Source: Caballeronia terrestris (lineage in GTDB: Bacteria; Pseudomonadota; Gammaproteobacteria; Burkholderiales; Burkholderiaceae). Taken from it: DNA of 64,000 nt. Where the stretch lies: assembly GCF_001544515.1 (NCBI RefSeq), contig NZ_FCOL02000002.1:124001-188000 (forward strand), read 5' to 3'. Made by a program: the position numbers and the translations under genes. Below the pieces are notes generated by a model. It saw only the letters and a program-made list of their open reading frames with translations. It was not told the DNA's origin and did not search any database. Below, piece after piece: positions 45,233 through 55,519 of the stretch (the first letter of the stretch is position 1; each line of letters opens with the position of its first letter).

Positions 45233-46060
45233 CTAGCGGAAGAACACGTGCTGCGTGATCTTCGCGAGCGGATAATGCACGCCCGGCTGGATGCGCGCCG
45301 GTAGATCGAGCGGCTTGAGCAGCATTTTGATGCACATGTCCGCGGAGAGATTGCGCTTCACCAGCTTGTTCACACGCGCGGACAGATCGCGGTTGTACGC
45401 GGAATCGCGCGCGCGGTCCGGGTAGCGGATCGCGAACACGTGCCGCAGGGCGATCTCCGAGTCCTCGTTCTTCATTTCCAGCACGCGCCGCAGCAGCGCG
45501 CCGAGCACCGCCATGCGCCCGTTGCCTTCGATCTTGTTGTACTTCTTGAAGAAGCGGAAAAAATGCTTGTAGTGGCGGACTTCGTCGGTCCGGATGTTGT
45601 CGGTGATGTGCTTGAGCACCGGTTCGTCAGAACATTGATTGATTGCGCGATACAGCGTCGCCGTCCCCGTCTCGACGACACAGCGCGCGACCATCTCCAG
45701 CGCCCGCTTCTTCTCGAAATCCTCCATCGAGCAAGTCAGCGAATATTCGGCGAAGAAATTCCTGAACGCGGTGTCCCAGTCGAACTCGGGCCACACGTGG
45801 TGGATGTAGCTCTTCAGCGCACGCCCATGCTGCATTTCCTCGGGCTCCCACTCGTTGTTGAGCCAGGCGGAGATTTCGGGATCGTCGTTGAAGTAGCTGC
45901 TGAGATTGCTCGTGTAAAGATCCGTGCCGCTCTCAATGAACGAGCAGGCGCACAACAACAAGAGAAGATGCTCGTTCGAGACCGCCTTGCTCCGGTCGAT
46001 CCGGTTCAAGTCGATGTCCTCGATCCGCCAAGGCATCACATGGCTACTGTCGGTGTGCAT
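45233..46060 (-). CDS. Ferritin-like domain diiron protein
   Basis: A 275-residue helical protein with ligand patterns of the ferritin-like superfamily: a glutamate in FIESGTDLY, EEMQHGRAL (E..H), a glutamate in MVARCVVETGT and DEVRHYKHFF (E..H). That is a full set for a carboxylate-bridged diiron site. Function is unknown; oxygenase or iron-handling activity is possible. The C-terminal 80 residues (KRNLSADMCIKML) are outside the four-helix core. It is divergent from glpR with a 424-base gap. Confidence 0.82.
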   Translation of the reverse strand: MHTDSSHVMPWRIEDIDLNRIDRSKAVSNEHLLLLLCACSFIESGTDLYTSNLSSYFNDDPEISAWLNNEWEPEEMQHGRALKSYIHHVWPEFDWDTAFRNFFAEYSLTCSMEDFEKKRALEMVARCVVETGTATLYRAINQCSDEPVLKHITDNIRTDEVRHYKHFFRFFKKYNKIEGNGRMAVLGALLRRVLEMKNEDSEIALRHVFAIRYPDRARDSAYNRDLSARVNKLVKRNLSADMCIKMLLKPLDLPARIQPGVHYPLAKITQHVFFR

Positions 46061-46484
46061 TTATCGCGCTCCAAGCTGTACTGAACCCTTCGCGACCGGG
46101 GATCATGGCCGGGGTTCAGGCAAGCCGCGGACGGGTCAGCCGCGGCGTCGTCAAAGTGATACGGCTCTTTTTCCATCTTAGCCGTCCTGCAATGAGTTTG
46201 CAGATTACTCAGAGACTCGCGAATTGCAGAAACAGTTCCTAATCATGACGGGCTATTGAGCACGTTTCGTCCGATCGCACGCCGTTTCGAGCGATTCGGC
46301 TATTTTGAAATGGATTCCTCGTAAGCCATGAAAGCGAACTCCCTGAAGCGCCGTGTGTTCGCTAACAGACTTAAGGACCGCCCTCGTGGACGTCCGAAGT
46401 CGAAAGCCGCCTCGTTCGTTCGAACATTTCCAACTTACAATACCGCTACCAAAACGATGCGCTCGCTCGCAAAAGAACATCGCC
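46061..46484. other. Divergent control region between ferritin-like gene and glpR
   Basis: No gene is supported. A GTTCG-TT-CGAAC inverted repeat (46414-46425), 60 bases before glpR, resembles GlpR half-sites and shares TTCGAACATT with the region before glpD. Confidence 0.5.
46414..46428. promoter_or_regulatory. Candidate GlpR autoregulatory site
   Basis: GTTCG-TT-CGAAC followed by ATT. The E. coli GlpR operator has half-sites of the ATGTTCG/CGAACAT type. The same TTCGAACATT string recurs before glpD. Confidence 0.4.
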
Positions 46485-47264
46485 ATGACACGAGACCCCC
46501 GCCTCACCTTGAACGCGCGACAGCAGGAACTGCTCGACTGGGTGCAGCGCGATGGCTTCGTGACCGTCGACGATCTGGCCGCGCACTTCGACGTCACGCC
46601 GCAGACTATCCGCCGCGACGTCAACTGGCTCTCCGACATGAACCTGCTGCGTCGCTATCACGGTGGCGCGAGCCTGCCGACGAGCTCGGAAAACGTCTCC
46701 TACACCGCCCGCCAGCGCATGTTCCACGACGAAAAGCGCCGCATCGCGACGCTCGTCGCCACGCATATTCCCGACCAGGCATCGCTTTTCATCAACCTCG
46801 GCACGACGACCGAGGAAGTCGCGCGGGCGCTCAACCGTCATCGCGGGCTGCGCGTGATCACGAACAACCTGAACGTCGCGAGCATGATGGGCGGCTATCC
46901 GGACTGCGAGGTACTGGTGACGGGCGGCATTGTGCGTCCGTGGGACAAGGGCATCGTCGGCGAACTGGCGATCGATTTCATCCGTCAGTTCAAGGTGGAC
47001 TTCGCGATTATCGGGACGTCGAGTATCGAGGAGGACGGCACGCTACGCGACTTCGATACGCGCGAAGTACGCGTGGCCGAAGCGATCATCCAGCACGCGC
47101 GCACGGTTTTCCTTGCTGCCGACCACTCGAAGTTCGGCCGTCCCGCGCTCGTGCGCCTCGGTCACCTGAACCAGATCCACGCGCTCTTCACCGATGCCCC
47201 CACGCCGCCCGAGATGGCCGACGCCCTCGCCGCGGCCAATACGCAGGTCTACATCGCCGAATAA
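46485..47264 (+). CDS. glpR: DeoR-family glycerol-3-phosphate regulon repressor GlpR
   Basis: A 259-residue DeoR-type regulator. The N-terminal winged helix (about 10-60) has RQQELLDWVQRDGFVTVDDLAAHF and the recognition part TPQTIRRDVNWL; the sugar-phosphate sensor domain has LFINLGTTTEEVARAL, ITNNLNVA and the DFAIIGTSSIEEDGTLRDFD and AADHSKFGR blocks. These match GlpR and fit its position about 1.2 kb before glpD-glpK. It should repress glpDK in the absence of glycerol-3-phosphate. Confidence 0.92.
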   Translation: MTRDPRLTLNARQQELLDWVQRDGFVTVDDLAAHFDVTPQTIRRDVNWLSDMNLLRRYHGGASLPTSSENVSYTARQRMFHDEKRRIATLVATHIPDQASLFINLGTTTEEVARALNRHRGLRVITNNLNVASMMGGYPDCEVLVTGGIVRPWDKGIVGELAIDFIRQFKVDFAIIGTSSIEEDGTLRDFDTREVRVAEAIIQHARTVFLAADHSKFGRPALVRLGHLNQIHALFTDAPTPPEMADALAAANTQVYIAE

Positions 47265-47395
47265 TGGCGCCGGCGTAAAGCCGCACCGTTGTGTGCACTG
47301 CGGCAAGAACCTAAAGTAATTTCTCTGAATCCGCGCGTCGCTCGAACCGCTTTCGCATCTCGAAAAAGTCAAACCCAATATTTTCCGAGAAGCGT

Positions 47396-47424
47396 TTGCC
47401 ACTCGTCTGACACTTGAATAGAAT
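47396..47424 (+). promoter_or_regulatory. Sigma-70 promoter for the 65-residue protein gene
   Basis: TTGCCA (47396-47401), 17 bases, TAGAAT (47419-47424), about 135 bases before the ATG at 47559. Confidence 0.6.
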
Positions 47425-47558
47425 CCGAATTCCCGGCACCCGCAATTCGACAACAACGCGTCTGCCCGGCTAATGCAGTTCCCCCAGCAAAGTTTCGAGC
47501 ACTGAGCGCCGGTTCGCGCCGGGCATCTGTGCCGTACTGTCGTCATGGAGAACACGAG

Positions 47559-47756
47559 ATGCTAAGTCCGCACGAATTCGCCACGTTGCTATTGGTTCAG
47601 GAAGCCCCCCACCAAGTCGACATGGAGCGCGAAGAACTCGACGCCCTGCTCGAACGTCAGCTTGTCCAGCTCGAAAATCTTGCTTCCGGACGCCAGCAAT
47701 GGCGCCTCACCGAGTCCGGTGACTCGACGATGAAGGCGTTCAAGCGTTTCTCGTAG
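47559..47756 (+). CDS. Small conserved-type protein of unknown function
   Basis: A 65-residue soluble protein, acidic in the middle (MEREELDALLERQLVQLE) and likely helical with a short winged-helix-like end (WRLTESGDSTMKAFKRF). I do not recognise its family. GGAG upstream and a good promoter support expression. It lies between glpR and a convergent lipoprotein gene with a strong shared hairpin. Confidence 0.65.
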   Translation: MLSPHEFATLLLVQEAPHQVDMEREELDALLERQLVQLENLASGRQQWRLTESGDSTMKAFKRFS

Positions 47757-47768
47757 GTCTTTCTTTTG

Positions 47769-47812
47769 ACGACTGCGCCCGGCCTGCCGGCCGCGCGCAG
47801 TCGTATTCCCTT
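47769..47812. terminator. Bidirectional terminator between small gene and lipoprotein gene
   Basis: ACGACTGCGC (47769-47778) pairs with GCGCAGTCGT (47795-47804) around an inner CCGGC/GCCGG stem. T-rich sequence follows on the plus strand. Confidence 0.7.
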
Positions 47813-47814
47813 AT

Positions 47815-48195
47815 TCATCCAGCCCGCAACGTCGGATCGACGGCCGCGCGCCAGCTCAAAGCCTGCGCGCGCTGATCGAGGAAGAAGTTCGCCCACGCGC
47901 TTTGCGCCTGCGGCCCTGGATTCGACATGTACGCCGTGTGCCGCTGGGCAATCCCCGCCTGGAACTCGCAGAAGCGTTCCTTCGAGAGCCCTTTGCGCCT
48001 GAACGCCACATAGGCGTCGAAGAACGTCGTGTACACGGCCTGCGCGTCAGCGCCGTAATCCACCGGCGTCGATCCGCACATTTCCTGTAACGCGCCGAAG
48101 GAAGTCGCCCCCGAGTTATCGAGGCTGGGCGTACCCACGCACGCGCCGAGCATCACGGCGCTTGCCGCGCCAACACCAACCAGCAACTTTCGCAT
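47815..48195 (-). CDS. Predicted lipoprotein
   Basis: A 126-residue exported protein with a signal peptide ending in the lipobox VMLGAC, so likely lipid-anchored. The mature part has two more cysteines ([14 protein letters not shown]) and is otherwise soluble. No named family recognised. I chose the ATG at 48195 because GAGGTGG lies five bases upstream; an ATG eight codons further up is possible but would weaken the signal peptide. Divergent from glpD. Confidence 0.75.
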   Translation of the reverse strand: MRKLLVGVGAASAVMLGACVGTPSLDNSGATSFGALQEMCGSTPVDYGADAQAVYTTFFDAYVAFRRKGLSKERFCEFQAGIAQRHTAYMSNPGPQAQSAWANFFLDQRAQALSWRAAVDPTLRAG

Positions 48196-48347
48196 CGCAT
48201 CCACCTCTACGTTTTTCATCTGCGCTCAGTATCGGCCCGTGCCGACGTTCGCGCCACTCGGCCGGGTGGCATACGCCGAAAGCGCAAAAAGCGCGCGGCA
48301 TCGGCGAAAACACCTATCCCGCCCAGCCGACTTTACTTTTTCGTTTT

Positions 48348-48373
48348 TGTTCGATAGATTTCGAATTCGAACA
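48348..48373 (+). promoter_or_regulatory. Candidate GlpR operator before glpD
   Basis: TGTTCGA (48348-48354) and TCGAACA (48367-48373) form an inverted repeat, and the middle contains the exact 12-bp palindrome TTCGAATTCGAA (48360-48371). It lies about 50-70 bases before the glpD GTG. Confidence 0.5.
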
Positions 48374-48419
48374 TTACAAGTTCGTCAAATTTCTTTTCGA
48401 CGGACGGGAGAGGATCAAA

Positions 48420-49982
48420 GTGACGCAGGGCGGACTGTACGACTTGCTCGTGGTGGGCGGCGGCATCAATGGAGCGGGCATTGCGCGCGATGCCGCCGGG
48501 CGTGGCCTCTCGGTATTGCTGTGCGAGCAGGACGACCTGGCGTCGCACACGTCGTCGTCGAGCACGAAGCTGATTCACGGCGGGTTGCGCTATCTCGAAT
48601 ACGGCGAGTTCAAGCTCGTGCGCAAGGCGCTGCAGGAGCGCGAGGTGCTCCTGCATGCCGCGCCGCACATCATGTGGCCGCTGCGCTTCGTGATGCCGCA
48701 CATGCCCAACCTGCGCCCCGCGTGGATGATCCGCGCCGGCCTTTTTCTCTACGATCACCTCGCACGACGCGAGCTCTTGCCCGGCTCGCGCGGCATCGAT
48801 ATGCGGCGGCATCCGGCGGGCGCGCCGCTCGTCGACTCGATCCGGCGCGGCTTCGTGTACTCGGATGGCTGGGTCGACGACGCGCGCCTCGTTGCGCTGA
48901 ATGCGCTCGACGCGCACGAGCACGGCGCGACGATCCGCACGCGCACGCGGCTTGTCGGCGCCGGGCGCGTTGGCGGCGAATGGCACGCGACGCTCGCCGA
49001 CGAAGCCGGCCACACAACCGAAGTGCGCGCCCGGTCGATCGCGAATGCGGCCGGTCCGTGGGTCGGCGATTTGCTGAAAGGCGCGCTCGGCAGCACGCGC
49101 ACGCGTCACAGCGTGCGGCTCGTGAAGGGCAGTCACATCGTCACGAAGCGCCTTTTCGACCACGATCACGCGTACATCTTCCAGAATCCCGACAAGCGCA
49201 TCATCTTCGCGATCCCCTACGAAGGCGACTACACGCTGATCGGCACGACCGATATCGAGTACGGCGGCGACGCGGCGAAAGTGGAGATCAGCGCCGACGA
49301 AATCCAGTACCTCTGCGATTCGATCAACCGCTACTTCAAGCACCACATCGTGCCGGGCGACGTCTGCTGGACCTACTCGGGCGTTCGGCCGCTTTTGGAG
49401 GACGAATCGGCCGAAAATGCGTCGGCGGTCACGCGCGACTATCTGCTCGAACTCGATGCCCCCGCGAACGACGCGCCGCTTCTCTCCATCTTCGGCGGCA
49501 AGATCACAACGTTCCGCAAACTCGCGGAAGAGGCCGTGGACAAGCTGACCGAAGTGCTCAAAGCACCCGCCCGCACCTGGACGGAAGGCGCGCCACTGCC
49601 CGGCGGCGATCTGGCGGACGCGAATTTCGGGCGCTTCCTCGACGAATTCCGCCGCGACGCAGCGTGGCTTCCCGCCGATCTCGCGCATCGCTACGCGCGC
49701 GCTTACGGCACGCGGGCGTCGCGCGTGATCGGCGCGGCGCGCTCGACCGAAGAACTTGGCGAGGAATTCGCGCCCGGTCTCTACGAAGCCGAACTGCGCT
49801 ACCTGCGCGACAACGAATGGGCGACGCGCGCCGAAGACGTCCTCTGGCGCCGCTCGAAACTCGGCCTGCACTTCGGCCGCAATTCGCTCGAAGACGTGAG
49901 CAGCCGCATCGACCGATGGTTTGCGAGCGCAGGCTCGACCGCGCCGCCATCGCGCGCCGCCGCGCGGCTACACTCACCTTGA
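48420..49982 (+). CDS. glpD: Aerobic glycerol-3-phosphate dehydrogenase
   Basis: FAD-dependent, membrane-associated enzyme that oxidises sn-glycerol-3-phosphate to dihydroxyacetone phosphate and reduces ubiquinone. The 520-residue product from the GTG at 48420 starts [29 protein letters not shown], the FAD-binding motif; [18 protein letters not shown] and [14 protein letters not shown] follow. GGGAGAGG lies six bases before the GTG; codons further upstream are control region. glpK follows after 35 bases. The expected facilitator gene glpF is not in this cluster. Confidence 0.94.
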   Translation: MTQGGLYDLLVVGGGINGAGIARDAAGRGLSVLLCEQDDLASHTSSSSTKLIHGGLRYLEYGEFKLVRKALQEREVLLHAAPHIMWPLRFVMPHMPNLRPAWMIRAGLFLYDHLARRELLPGSRGIDMRRHPAGAPLVDSIRRGFVYSDGWVDDARLVALNALDAHEHGATIRTRTRLVGAGRVGGEWHATLADEAGHTTEVRARSIANAAGPWVGDLLKGALGSTRTRHSVRLVKGSHIVTKRLFDHDHAYIFQNPDKRIIFAIPYEGDYTLIGTTDIEYGGDAAKVEISADEIQYLCDSINRYFKHHIVPGDVCWTYSGVRPLLEDESAENASAVTRDYLLELDAPANDAPLLSIFGGKITTFRKLAEEAVDKLTEVLKAPARTWTEGAPLPGGDLADANFGRFLDEFRRDAAWLPADLAHRYARAYGTRASRVIGAARSTEELGEEFAPGLYEAELRYLRDNEWATRAEDVLWRRSKLGLHFGRNSLEDVSSRIDRWFASAGSTAPPSRAAARLHSP

Positions 49983-50017
49983 AGAAAATCGCAAAAACAA
50001 AATCCGTGGAGAAGACA

Positions 50018-51514
50018 ATGCAGGATCAGTACGTCCTCGCGCTCGATCAGGGCACGACCAGTTCCCGAGCCATGCTGTTCGATCGCAACGGCAACGTCGT
50101 ATCGATGGCGCAGAAGGAGTTTCAGCAGATTTATCCGCAGCCCGGCTGGGTCGAGCACGATCCGCAGGAAATCTGGTCGACGCAGGCGGGCGTCGCCGCC
50201 GAAGCCGTCACGCGCGCGGGGATGAACGGCACGTCGATCGCGGCGATCGGCATCACGAACCAGCGCGAGACGACCATCGTATGGGATCGCGAGACGGGGC
50301 ATCCGGTCTATAATGCGATCGTCTGGCAGGACCGGCGCACTGCCGAATTTTGCGATCAGCTCAAAGCGCAGGGCCTCGAGGAGAAATTCCGCGCTAAAAC
50401 GGGCTTGCCGATCGATTCGTACTTCTCGGCCACCAAAATCCGCTGGATTCTCGACAACGTCGACGGCGCGCGCGAAAAAGCGAAGCAGGGACGGCTCGCC
50501 TTCGGCACGGTCGATAGCTGGCTCGTGTGGAATTTCACGCGGCACGAACTGCACATCACCGACGTGACCAACGCGTCGCGCACGATGCTGTTCAACATCC
50601 ACACGCTGCAATGGGACGACGAACTGCTCGACGCGCTCGACATTCCGCGCAGCATGCTGCCTGAAGTGCGGCCGTCATCGGAGGTATACGGGCCGACCAA
50701 GACCACCGTGTTCGCCTCGAAGATTCCGCTCGCGGGCATCGCCGGCGACCAGCACGCGGCGCTCTTCGGCCAGATGTGCACGGAAACCGGCATGGTGAAG
50801 AACACTTATGGGACCGGCTGCTTCCTCGTGATGAATACCGGCGCCAAGCCGATCGAATCGCGCAACAACCTCGTCACGACGATCGCCTGGCAAATCGGCG
50901 ACGAGATCAATTACGCGCTCGAAGGCAGCATTTTCATCGGGGGCGCGGTCGTGCAATGGCTGCGCGACGGCCTCGGCATCATCAAGAGCGCCAGCGAAAT
51001 TGAATCGCTCGCGCGCGGCGTGCCGCATTGCGACGGCGTCTATCTCGTGCCCGCGTTCGCCGGGCTCGGCGCGCCGCACTGGAACGCACGGGCGCGCGGC
51101 ACGCTGTTCGGCGTCACGCGCGGCACGAATTCGAGCCACATCGCGCGGGCCGCGCTCGATTCGATCGCATATCAGTCGCTTGATGTCCTGAAGGCGATGG
51201 AAGCGGATTCCGGCATCAAAATCGCGGAATTGCGCGTCGATGGTGGCGCGTGCGCGAACAACCTGCTGATGCAATTTCAGGCCGACATCCTCGGCGTCGA
51301 CGCCGTGCGCCCACAAGTCGCGGAAACGACGGCGCTCGGCGCGGCATATTTGGCGGGGCTGGCGGTCGGCTACTGGAAGGACATCGGCGAACTGAAACAG
51401 CAGTGGAAGCTCGAACGCCGCTTCACCCCGTCGATGCAGGCCCGCGACGTGGACGTCTGCCTCGCCGGCTGGCAGCGCGCGGTCAACGCGGCGAAGGCGT
51501 GGGCCGACGCGTGA
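50018..51514 (+). CDS. glpK: Glycerol kinase
   Basis: Phosphorylates glycerol with ATP to sn-glycerol-3-phosphate, the substrate of GlpD. The 498-residue FGGY-family kinase has [12 protein letters not shown] near the start, [34 protein letters not shown] and the C-terminal [17 protein letters not shown] precedes the ATG at 50018. The frame is open for 590 further codons upstream through glpD, but only because of base composition. It is last in the glpD-glpK unit. Confidence 0.97.
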   Translation: MQDQYVLALDQGTTSSRAMLFDRNGNVVSMAQKEFQQIYPQPGWVEHDPQEIWSTQAGVAAEAVTRAGMNGTSIAAIGITNQRETTIVWDRETGHPVYNAIVWQDRRTAEFCDQLKAQGLEEKFRAKTGLPIDSYFSATKIRWILDNVDGAREKAKQGRLAFGTVDSWLVWNFTRHELHITDVTNASRTMLFNIHTLQWDDELLDALDIPRSMLPEVRPSSEVYGPTKTTVFASKIPLAGIAGDQHAALFGQMCTETGMVKNTYGTGCFLVMNTGAKPIESRNNLVTTIAWQIGDEINYALEGSIFIGGAVVQWLRDGLGIIKSASEIESLARGVPHCDGVYLVPAFAGLGAPHWNARARGTLFGVTRGTNSSHIARAALDSIAYQSLDVLKAMEADSGIKIAELRVDGGACANNLLMQFQADILGVDAVRPQVAETTALGAAYLAGLAVGYWKDIGELKQQWKLERRFTPSMQARDVDVCLAGWQRAVNAAKAWADA

Positions 51515-51684
51515 CGCGTGATGGCGGAACCGCCGCCGCGACGTCCGCTCCTGTCGCTTTCTTCAGAAATCCGCACGTCATAACGGTGTGACGATAACTT
51601 GGTTTGAGCGCATAGGAGCCGATGCTAGTCTCGCCTCACTGCATTCCGGCGCACTCGCCGGACGCGCTTTCGAGGAGGCAAACC

Positions 51685-52392
51685 ATGGTTTCACCGTCGC
51701 TGGAACTCGTGCGGGAATTCGACACCGACGCTATCCAATCCCGCGCCGACACTGCTGACCGAGCAGCGCCCGCCGATTCCTTCGACGCCCTCGAACAACT
51801 CGTCGGCGTGAACCTCGCGCGGCTGCGCGCCGAGCGGCAACTGTCGCTCGACGCCCTCGCCCGCGCGTCCGGCGTCTCCCGCGCGATGCTCGCGCAGATC
51901 GAATCGGCGCGCAGCGTGCCGTCAATCAAGGTGCTGTGCAAGGTGGCGGGCGCGCTGAAGGTGTCGGTGGCCGCGTTTCTCCGGCGCCACGCTGCAAGCG
52001 GTATCGAGCATCTGCCGGCGGAGCGCGCCGTGCGCGTGGTGAGCTCGAACGGCCGCTTTTCCGCGCGGGCGCTCCATCCGCAGGCGCAGCCCGCCGCCGC
52101 CGAATTCCACGAATTGCGCATCGCGCCGCTGCACACGGAAGCCGGCACGACGCGCGCGCCGGGCACGACGGTGAATCTCGTCGTGAGCGAAGGCACGCTC
52201 GAAGTCGGCGTGAACGACCGCAAGCAGTTGCTCGCGACCGGCGACGCCATCATCTTCGATGCCGACCAGCCGCACACGCTGCGTAATCCCGGCAACGCGG
52301 AAGCGCGCGCGTTCAGCGTGACGGTGAGCGCCGAAACGCCGCCGCGCTGGAATTTCCCCGCCGACACGCGCCGTCACGATTTGCCGCGCTGA
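51685..52392 (+). CDS. XRE-family regulator with cupin domain
   Basis: A 235-residue regulator with an N-terminal helix-turn-helix (about 38-93: LRAERQLSLDALARASGVSRAMLAQIE) and a C-terminal cupin (about 150-220: LHTEAGTTRAPGTTVNLVVSEG, ATGDAIIFDADQPHTLRNPG). Proteins of this layout usually control amino-acid, polyamine or phosphonate genes and bind a small ligand in the cupin. The target is not evident here. GAGGAGG lies upstream of the ATG at 51685. Confidence 0.88.
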   Translation: MVSPSLELVREFDTDAIQSRADTADRAAPADSFDALEQLVGVNLARLRAERQLSLDALARASGVSRAMLAQIESARSVPSIKVLCKVAGALKVSVAAFLRRHAASGIEHLPAERAVRVVSSNGRFSARALHPQAQPAAAEFHELRIAPLHTEAGTTRAPGTTVNLVVSEGTLEVGVNDRKQLLATGDAIIFDADQPHTLRNPGNAEARAFSVTVSAETPPRWNFPADTRRHDLPR

Positions 52393-52506
52393 ATGTCGTT
52401 TCTGGACAAGTTCCGTGCGGTGCCATGCTGCAAATCCCGCGTGGCTGTTGTATCCTAAAAATGTCCGCAAGTCGCTTAATACCGAGTGACTTGTCGGAAA
52501 ATCAGT

Positions 52507-52667
52507 GCGTCTTCAGGGCGGGGCGAAATTCCCCACCGGCGGTATGTGCGCTTAACCGAAAGGTCATCCACGAGCCCGCGAGCGCCTGCCGGCAGCATCG
52601 GCGGGGTCAGCAGATCTGGTGCGAAGCCAGAGCCGACGGTCATAGTCCGGATGGAAGAAGATGTGCA
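52507..52667 (+). promoter_or_regulatory. FMN riboswitch (RFN element)
   Basis: The conserved RFN blocks are visible in order: CTTCAGGGCGGGGCGAAATT and CCCCACCGGCGG, GCCCGCGAGCG, GGTCAGCAGATCTGGTG, AGCCAGAGCCGACGGTCATAG, and TCCGGATGGAAGAAGATG. It lies in the long leader of ribB (ATG 152 bases after its end) and should reduce ribB expression when FMN is plentiful. Confidence 0.95.
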
Positions 52668-52818
52668 GATGGTCATGTCCGTTCCCCCGTCGGCGACGGC
52701 ACCCTCCCCGCGTGCCCGCCCAGGCGGCGTCGCGAAACCGGCGTCGTACGGGCGTCGTTATGTCCTTCTGCAATGCCCTGAAACGTTTTTCGCCCATTCC
52801 TTTGCGAGAGCGTTTCAC

Positions 52819-53553
52819 ATGTCCGTTTCTGTTCAGAACTTGTCTTTTCCGGCACCTTCCATCGTCGCCGACGATGCCTTCGCCGATCTTCCCCAACTCG
52901 CATCCATCGACGTTCCGCCGCGCATTTCAGCCGCATTGAAAGCGATGCGCGAGGGCCGCGCTGTTGTCCTCCAGGACGATCACGACCGCGAAAACGAAGC
53001 CGATCTGATCGTTTCCGCCGAAAAACTCACCGATGCCACGATGGCACTTCTGATCCGCGAATGCAGCGGCATCGTGTGCCTGTGCCTGCCCGACGATAAA
53101 GTGCGCGCGCTCGAATTGCCGCCGATGGCCGCCGCCAACGGCAGCCGCTACGGCACGGCGTTCACGGTATCGATCGAGGCGCGCGAAGGCGTCACGACGG
53201 GCGTCTCCGCAGCCGATCGCGTGACGACGATCCGCGCCGCTATCGCAGACGGCGCGAAGCCGTCGGACATCGTGCGACCCGGCCACGTCTTCCCGTTGCG
53301 CGCGATGCCGGGCGGCGTGCTCGCGCGTCGCGGACACACGGAAGGCACCGTCGATCTGGCGATTCTCGCGGGATTGAAGCCGGCCGGCGTGCTGTGCGAA
53401 CTGATGAACGCCGACGGCACGATGACGCGCGGCGCGCAAGTCGAGCGATTCGCGCAGGAACACAATCTGCCGATGCTGACGATCGCCGAGCTGGCCGAAT
53501 TCCGCGCTGCGCTGGCAGCGGCGCGGGAAGTCGTGGAAGAAGAGGCTGCCTGA
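52819..53553 (+). CDS. ribB: 3,4-dihydroxy-2-butanone-4-phosphate synthase
   Basis: Makes the four-carbon precursor of riboflavin from ribulose-5-phosphate. The 244-residue RibB has [14 protein letters not shown] with the acidic metal-binding loop, the [24 protein letters not shown] core, [10 protein letters not shown] and the RRGHTEG segment. It has no GTP cyclohydrolase II domain, so it is RibB and not RibBA. The upstream FMN riboswitch confirms the pathway. The stop is 15 bases from a convergent gene. Confidence 0.95.
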   Translation: MSVSVQNLSFPAPSIVADDAFADLPQLASIDVPPRISAALKAMREGRAVVLQDDHDRENEADLIVSAEKLTDATMALLIRECSGIVCLCLPDDKVRALELPPMAAANGSRYGTAFTVSIEAREGVTTGVSAADRVTTIRAAIADGAKPSDIVRPGHVFPLRAMPGGVLARRGHTEGTVDLAILAGLKPAGVLCELMNADGTMTRGAQVERFAQEHNLPMLTIAELAEFRAALAAAREVVEEEAA

Positions 53554-53568
53554 AGCCGGTTTGAAGCG

Positions 53569-54255
53569 CTAGGAACGCACGTCGCCGAGTTCGCCGCGGA
53601 TGCCGGCGGCGACGAGCGCGGGCAGATCGTCCATTGAATCGATGATGCGCGTGATGCCCGACTCGCGCAGCACCTGCGCATAACCCGCCGGAATGTGGCT
53701 CGCGCCGACGAACGCGATCGTCATCATGCCGGCAGCGCGCGCCGCAGTCAGCCCGGCGACGCTGTCCTCGACCACGAGACAGCGCTCCGGCGCGACGCCC
53801 AGCGTTTCCGCGGCGAAGAGATAGACGTCGGGATACGGCTTCGGCCGCGCGACCTGCTCCGCGCTGAAGACGCGCTCCCCGACGATCTCATCGAGCCCCG
53901 CGCGCCGCACTGAAGAGCGCACGCGCTCCATCCGGCTATTCGACACCACGGCGACAGGCAAGCTCACGCGCTGCAACGCGCAACGCACGCCGGTGATCGG
54001 CCCGAGCGACTTCGCCAGCTCGGTGCTCACGCGCGCCTCGACGATATCGAAGAAACCGGCGGGCATCCTGATGTCGAACGTCGTTTCGAGATGGGCGAGA
54101 AAGCGCGAAGTCTGCTGGCCGAACGCCGTCTTGACGACCGGCTCGAAGTCGATGCCGGGAAACGTTTCGGTGAGCGCTTCCAGCAGGGCGCGATCGGCGA
54201 TGATTTCGCTGTCGACGAGGACGCCGTCGCAGTCGCAGATGAGGTGGTCGATCAT
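53569..54255 (-). CDS. HAD-family sugar-phosphatase/phosphoglucomutase-like protein
   Basis: A 228-residue HAD hydrolase of the beta-phosphoglucomutase/YieH type. The nucleophile pair [10 protein letters not shown] is at 8-17, [10 protein letters not shown] carries the Ser motif, [12 protein letters not shown] the lysine, and [15 protein letters not shown] the acidic motif. Sugar phosphate is a probable substrate. It lies 66 bases after the MFS gene on the same strand and may be co-transcribed. Confidence 0.88.
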   Translation of the reverse strand: MIDHLICDCDGVLVDSEIIADRALLEALTETFPGIDFEPVVKTAFGQQTSRFLAHLETTFDIRMPAGFFDIVEARVSTELAKSLGPITGVRCALQRVSLPVAVVSNSRMERVRSSVRRAGLDEIVGERVFSAEQVARPKPYPDVYLFAAETLGVAPERCLVVEDSVAGLTAARAAGMMTIAFVGASHIPAGYAQVLRESGITRIIDSMDDLPALVAAGIRGELGDVRS

Positions 54256-54321
54256 GATGGCTCGTGTGGCGTTGAGCCGACATGATAAGCGGCCGTTAAT
54301 CCAAGATCATACGAATCCGCC

Positions 54322-55497
54322 TCACGCATCCACAGCCTTCCCCCGCACCACCGACGGCCGCGCATCCAGCCGCCCGGCATACCAGGTCACCGCGAGCGCC
54401 AGCACCGCCACCGCCGCCGCGACCCACGGCAGCGAATCGAGCGCATGGCCGTGTTCCAGCGCTACGCCGCCAAGCCTCGCGCCGCCCGCATTGCCCACGT
54501 TGAACGCGCCGATATTCAGCGTCGAGGCGAGATTCGGCGCGTGCTTCGCCTTCTCGACGACGCGCGTCTGCAGCGGGGGCACCGTCGCGAACGCCGCGAT
54601 GCCCCAGATGAAGATAGTCACGATCGTGCCGGTCTGGCTGTGGCTCGTCGTCGCGAAGACGGCCATGATCAGCGCGAGCGCGATCAAAATGCCCATCAGC
54701 GACGGCATCAGCGCGCGGTCCGCCAGCTTGCCGCCGATCGTGTTGCCGATCGTCAGGCCGATGCCGAACAGCACGAGCACGAGCGTCACGCCGCGTGGCG
54801 AGAATCCGCCCACTTGCTCCAGAATCGGCGCGATATAGGTGAACACGACGAACACACCGCCGAAGCCGAGCACCGTCATCGCGAGCGCCAACCAGACTTG
54901 CGGCTCCTTCAGCACGCGCACTTCGTGGCCGAGGTTGCTCGGGCCGGCGTCGTGGCGGTTCGGCACGAGCGCCGTCACGCCGAGCGCCGAGAGCACGCCC
55001 AGCGACGCCACGATCCAGAACGTCGCGCGCCAGCCGAACTCCTGGCCGATGAACGTCCCGAACGGCACGCCGAGCACGTTTGCGAGCGTGAGGCCGGTGA
55101 ACATCAGCGCGATCGCGCTCGCCCGCTTTTCCGACGGCACGAGCGACGCCGCGACCACCGCGCCGATCCCGAAGAACGAGCCGTGCGCGAACGAGGTCAC
55201 GACGCGCGCGACCATCAGCAAGCCGTAGCTCGGCGCGACCGCGCACAGCACGTTGCCGACGATGAACACCGCCATCAGCAGTTGCAGCGCGAGCTTGCGC
55301 GGCATCCGGCTGGTAAGAACGGCGAGGAGCGGCGCGCCGACCGCAACGCCGAGCGCGTAGCCGGTCACGAGCAACCCGGCGGACGGAATCGACACCGCGA
55401 GATCGCGGGCGACATTGGGCAAAAGCCCCATGATCACGAATTCGGTGGTGCCGATCGCGAAAGCGCTGATGGCCAGCGCGATGAGTGGAATGGGCAT
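54322..55497 (-). CDS. DHA1-type MFS efflux transporter (AraJ/YdhP-like)
   Basis: A 391-residue, 12-helix transporter. It has FAIGTTEFVIMGLLPNVA at the start, the LTSRMPRK loop after TM2 and the efflux-type motif C region (GLTLANVLGVPFGTFIGQ) in TM5. Relatives export sugars, arabinose-like compounds or drugs. It starts 22 bases after the VOC gene, which suggests one operon, and the pair is divergent from a LysR regulator. Confidence 0.9.
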   Translation of the reverse strand: MPIPLIALAISAFAIGTTEFVIMGLLPNVARDLAVSIPSAGLLVTGYALGVAVGAPLLAVLTSRMPRKLALQLLMAVFIVGNVLCAVAPSYGLLMVARVVTSFAHGSFFGIGAVVAASLVPSEKRASAIALMFTGLTLANVLGVPFGTFIGQEFGWRATFWIVASLGVLSALGVTALVPNRHDAGPSNLGHEVRVLKEPQVWLALAMTVLGFGGVFVVFTYIAPILEQVGGFSPRGVTLVLVLFGIGLTIGNTIGGKLADRALMPSLMGILIALALIMAVFATTSHSQTGTIVTIFIWGIAAFATVPPLQTRVVEKAKHAPNLASTLNIGAFNVGNAGGARLGGVALEHGHALDSLPWVAAAVAVLALAVTWYAGRLDARPSVVRGKAVDA

Positions 55498-55519
55498 GAT
55501 GAATCCCTAAGAGAAGTAA

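Noticed and set aside
48239-51514. A 1091-codon open frame that would fuse glpK to an upstream half
   Set aside because: The first 590 codons are an arginine-rich out-of-frame reading of glpD. Glycerol kinase starts at 50018 with its own ribosome site and normal length.
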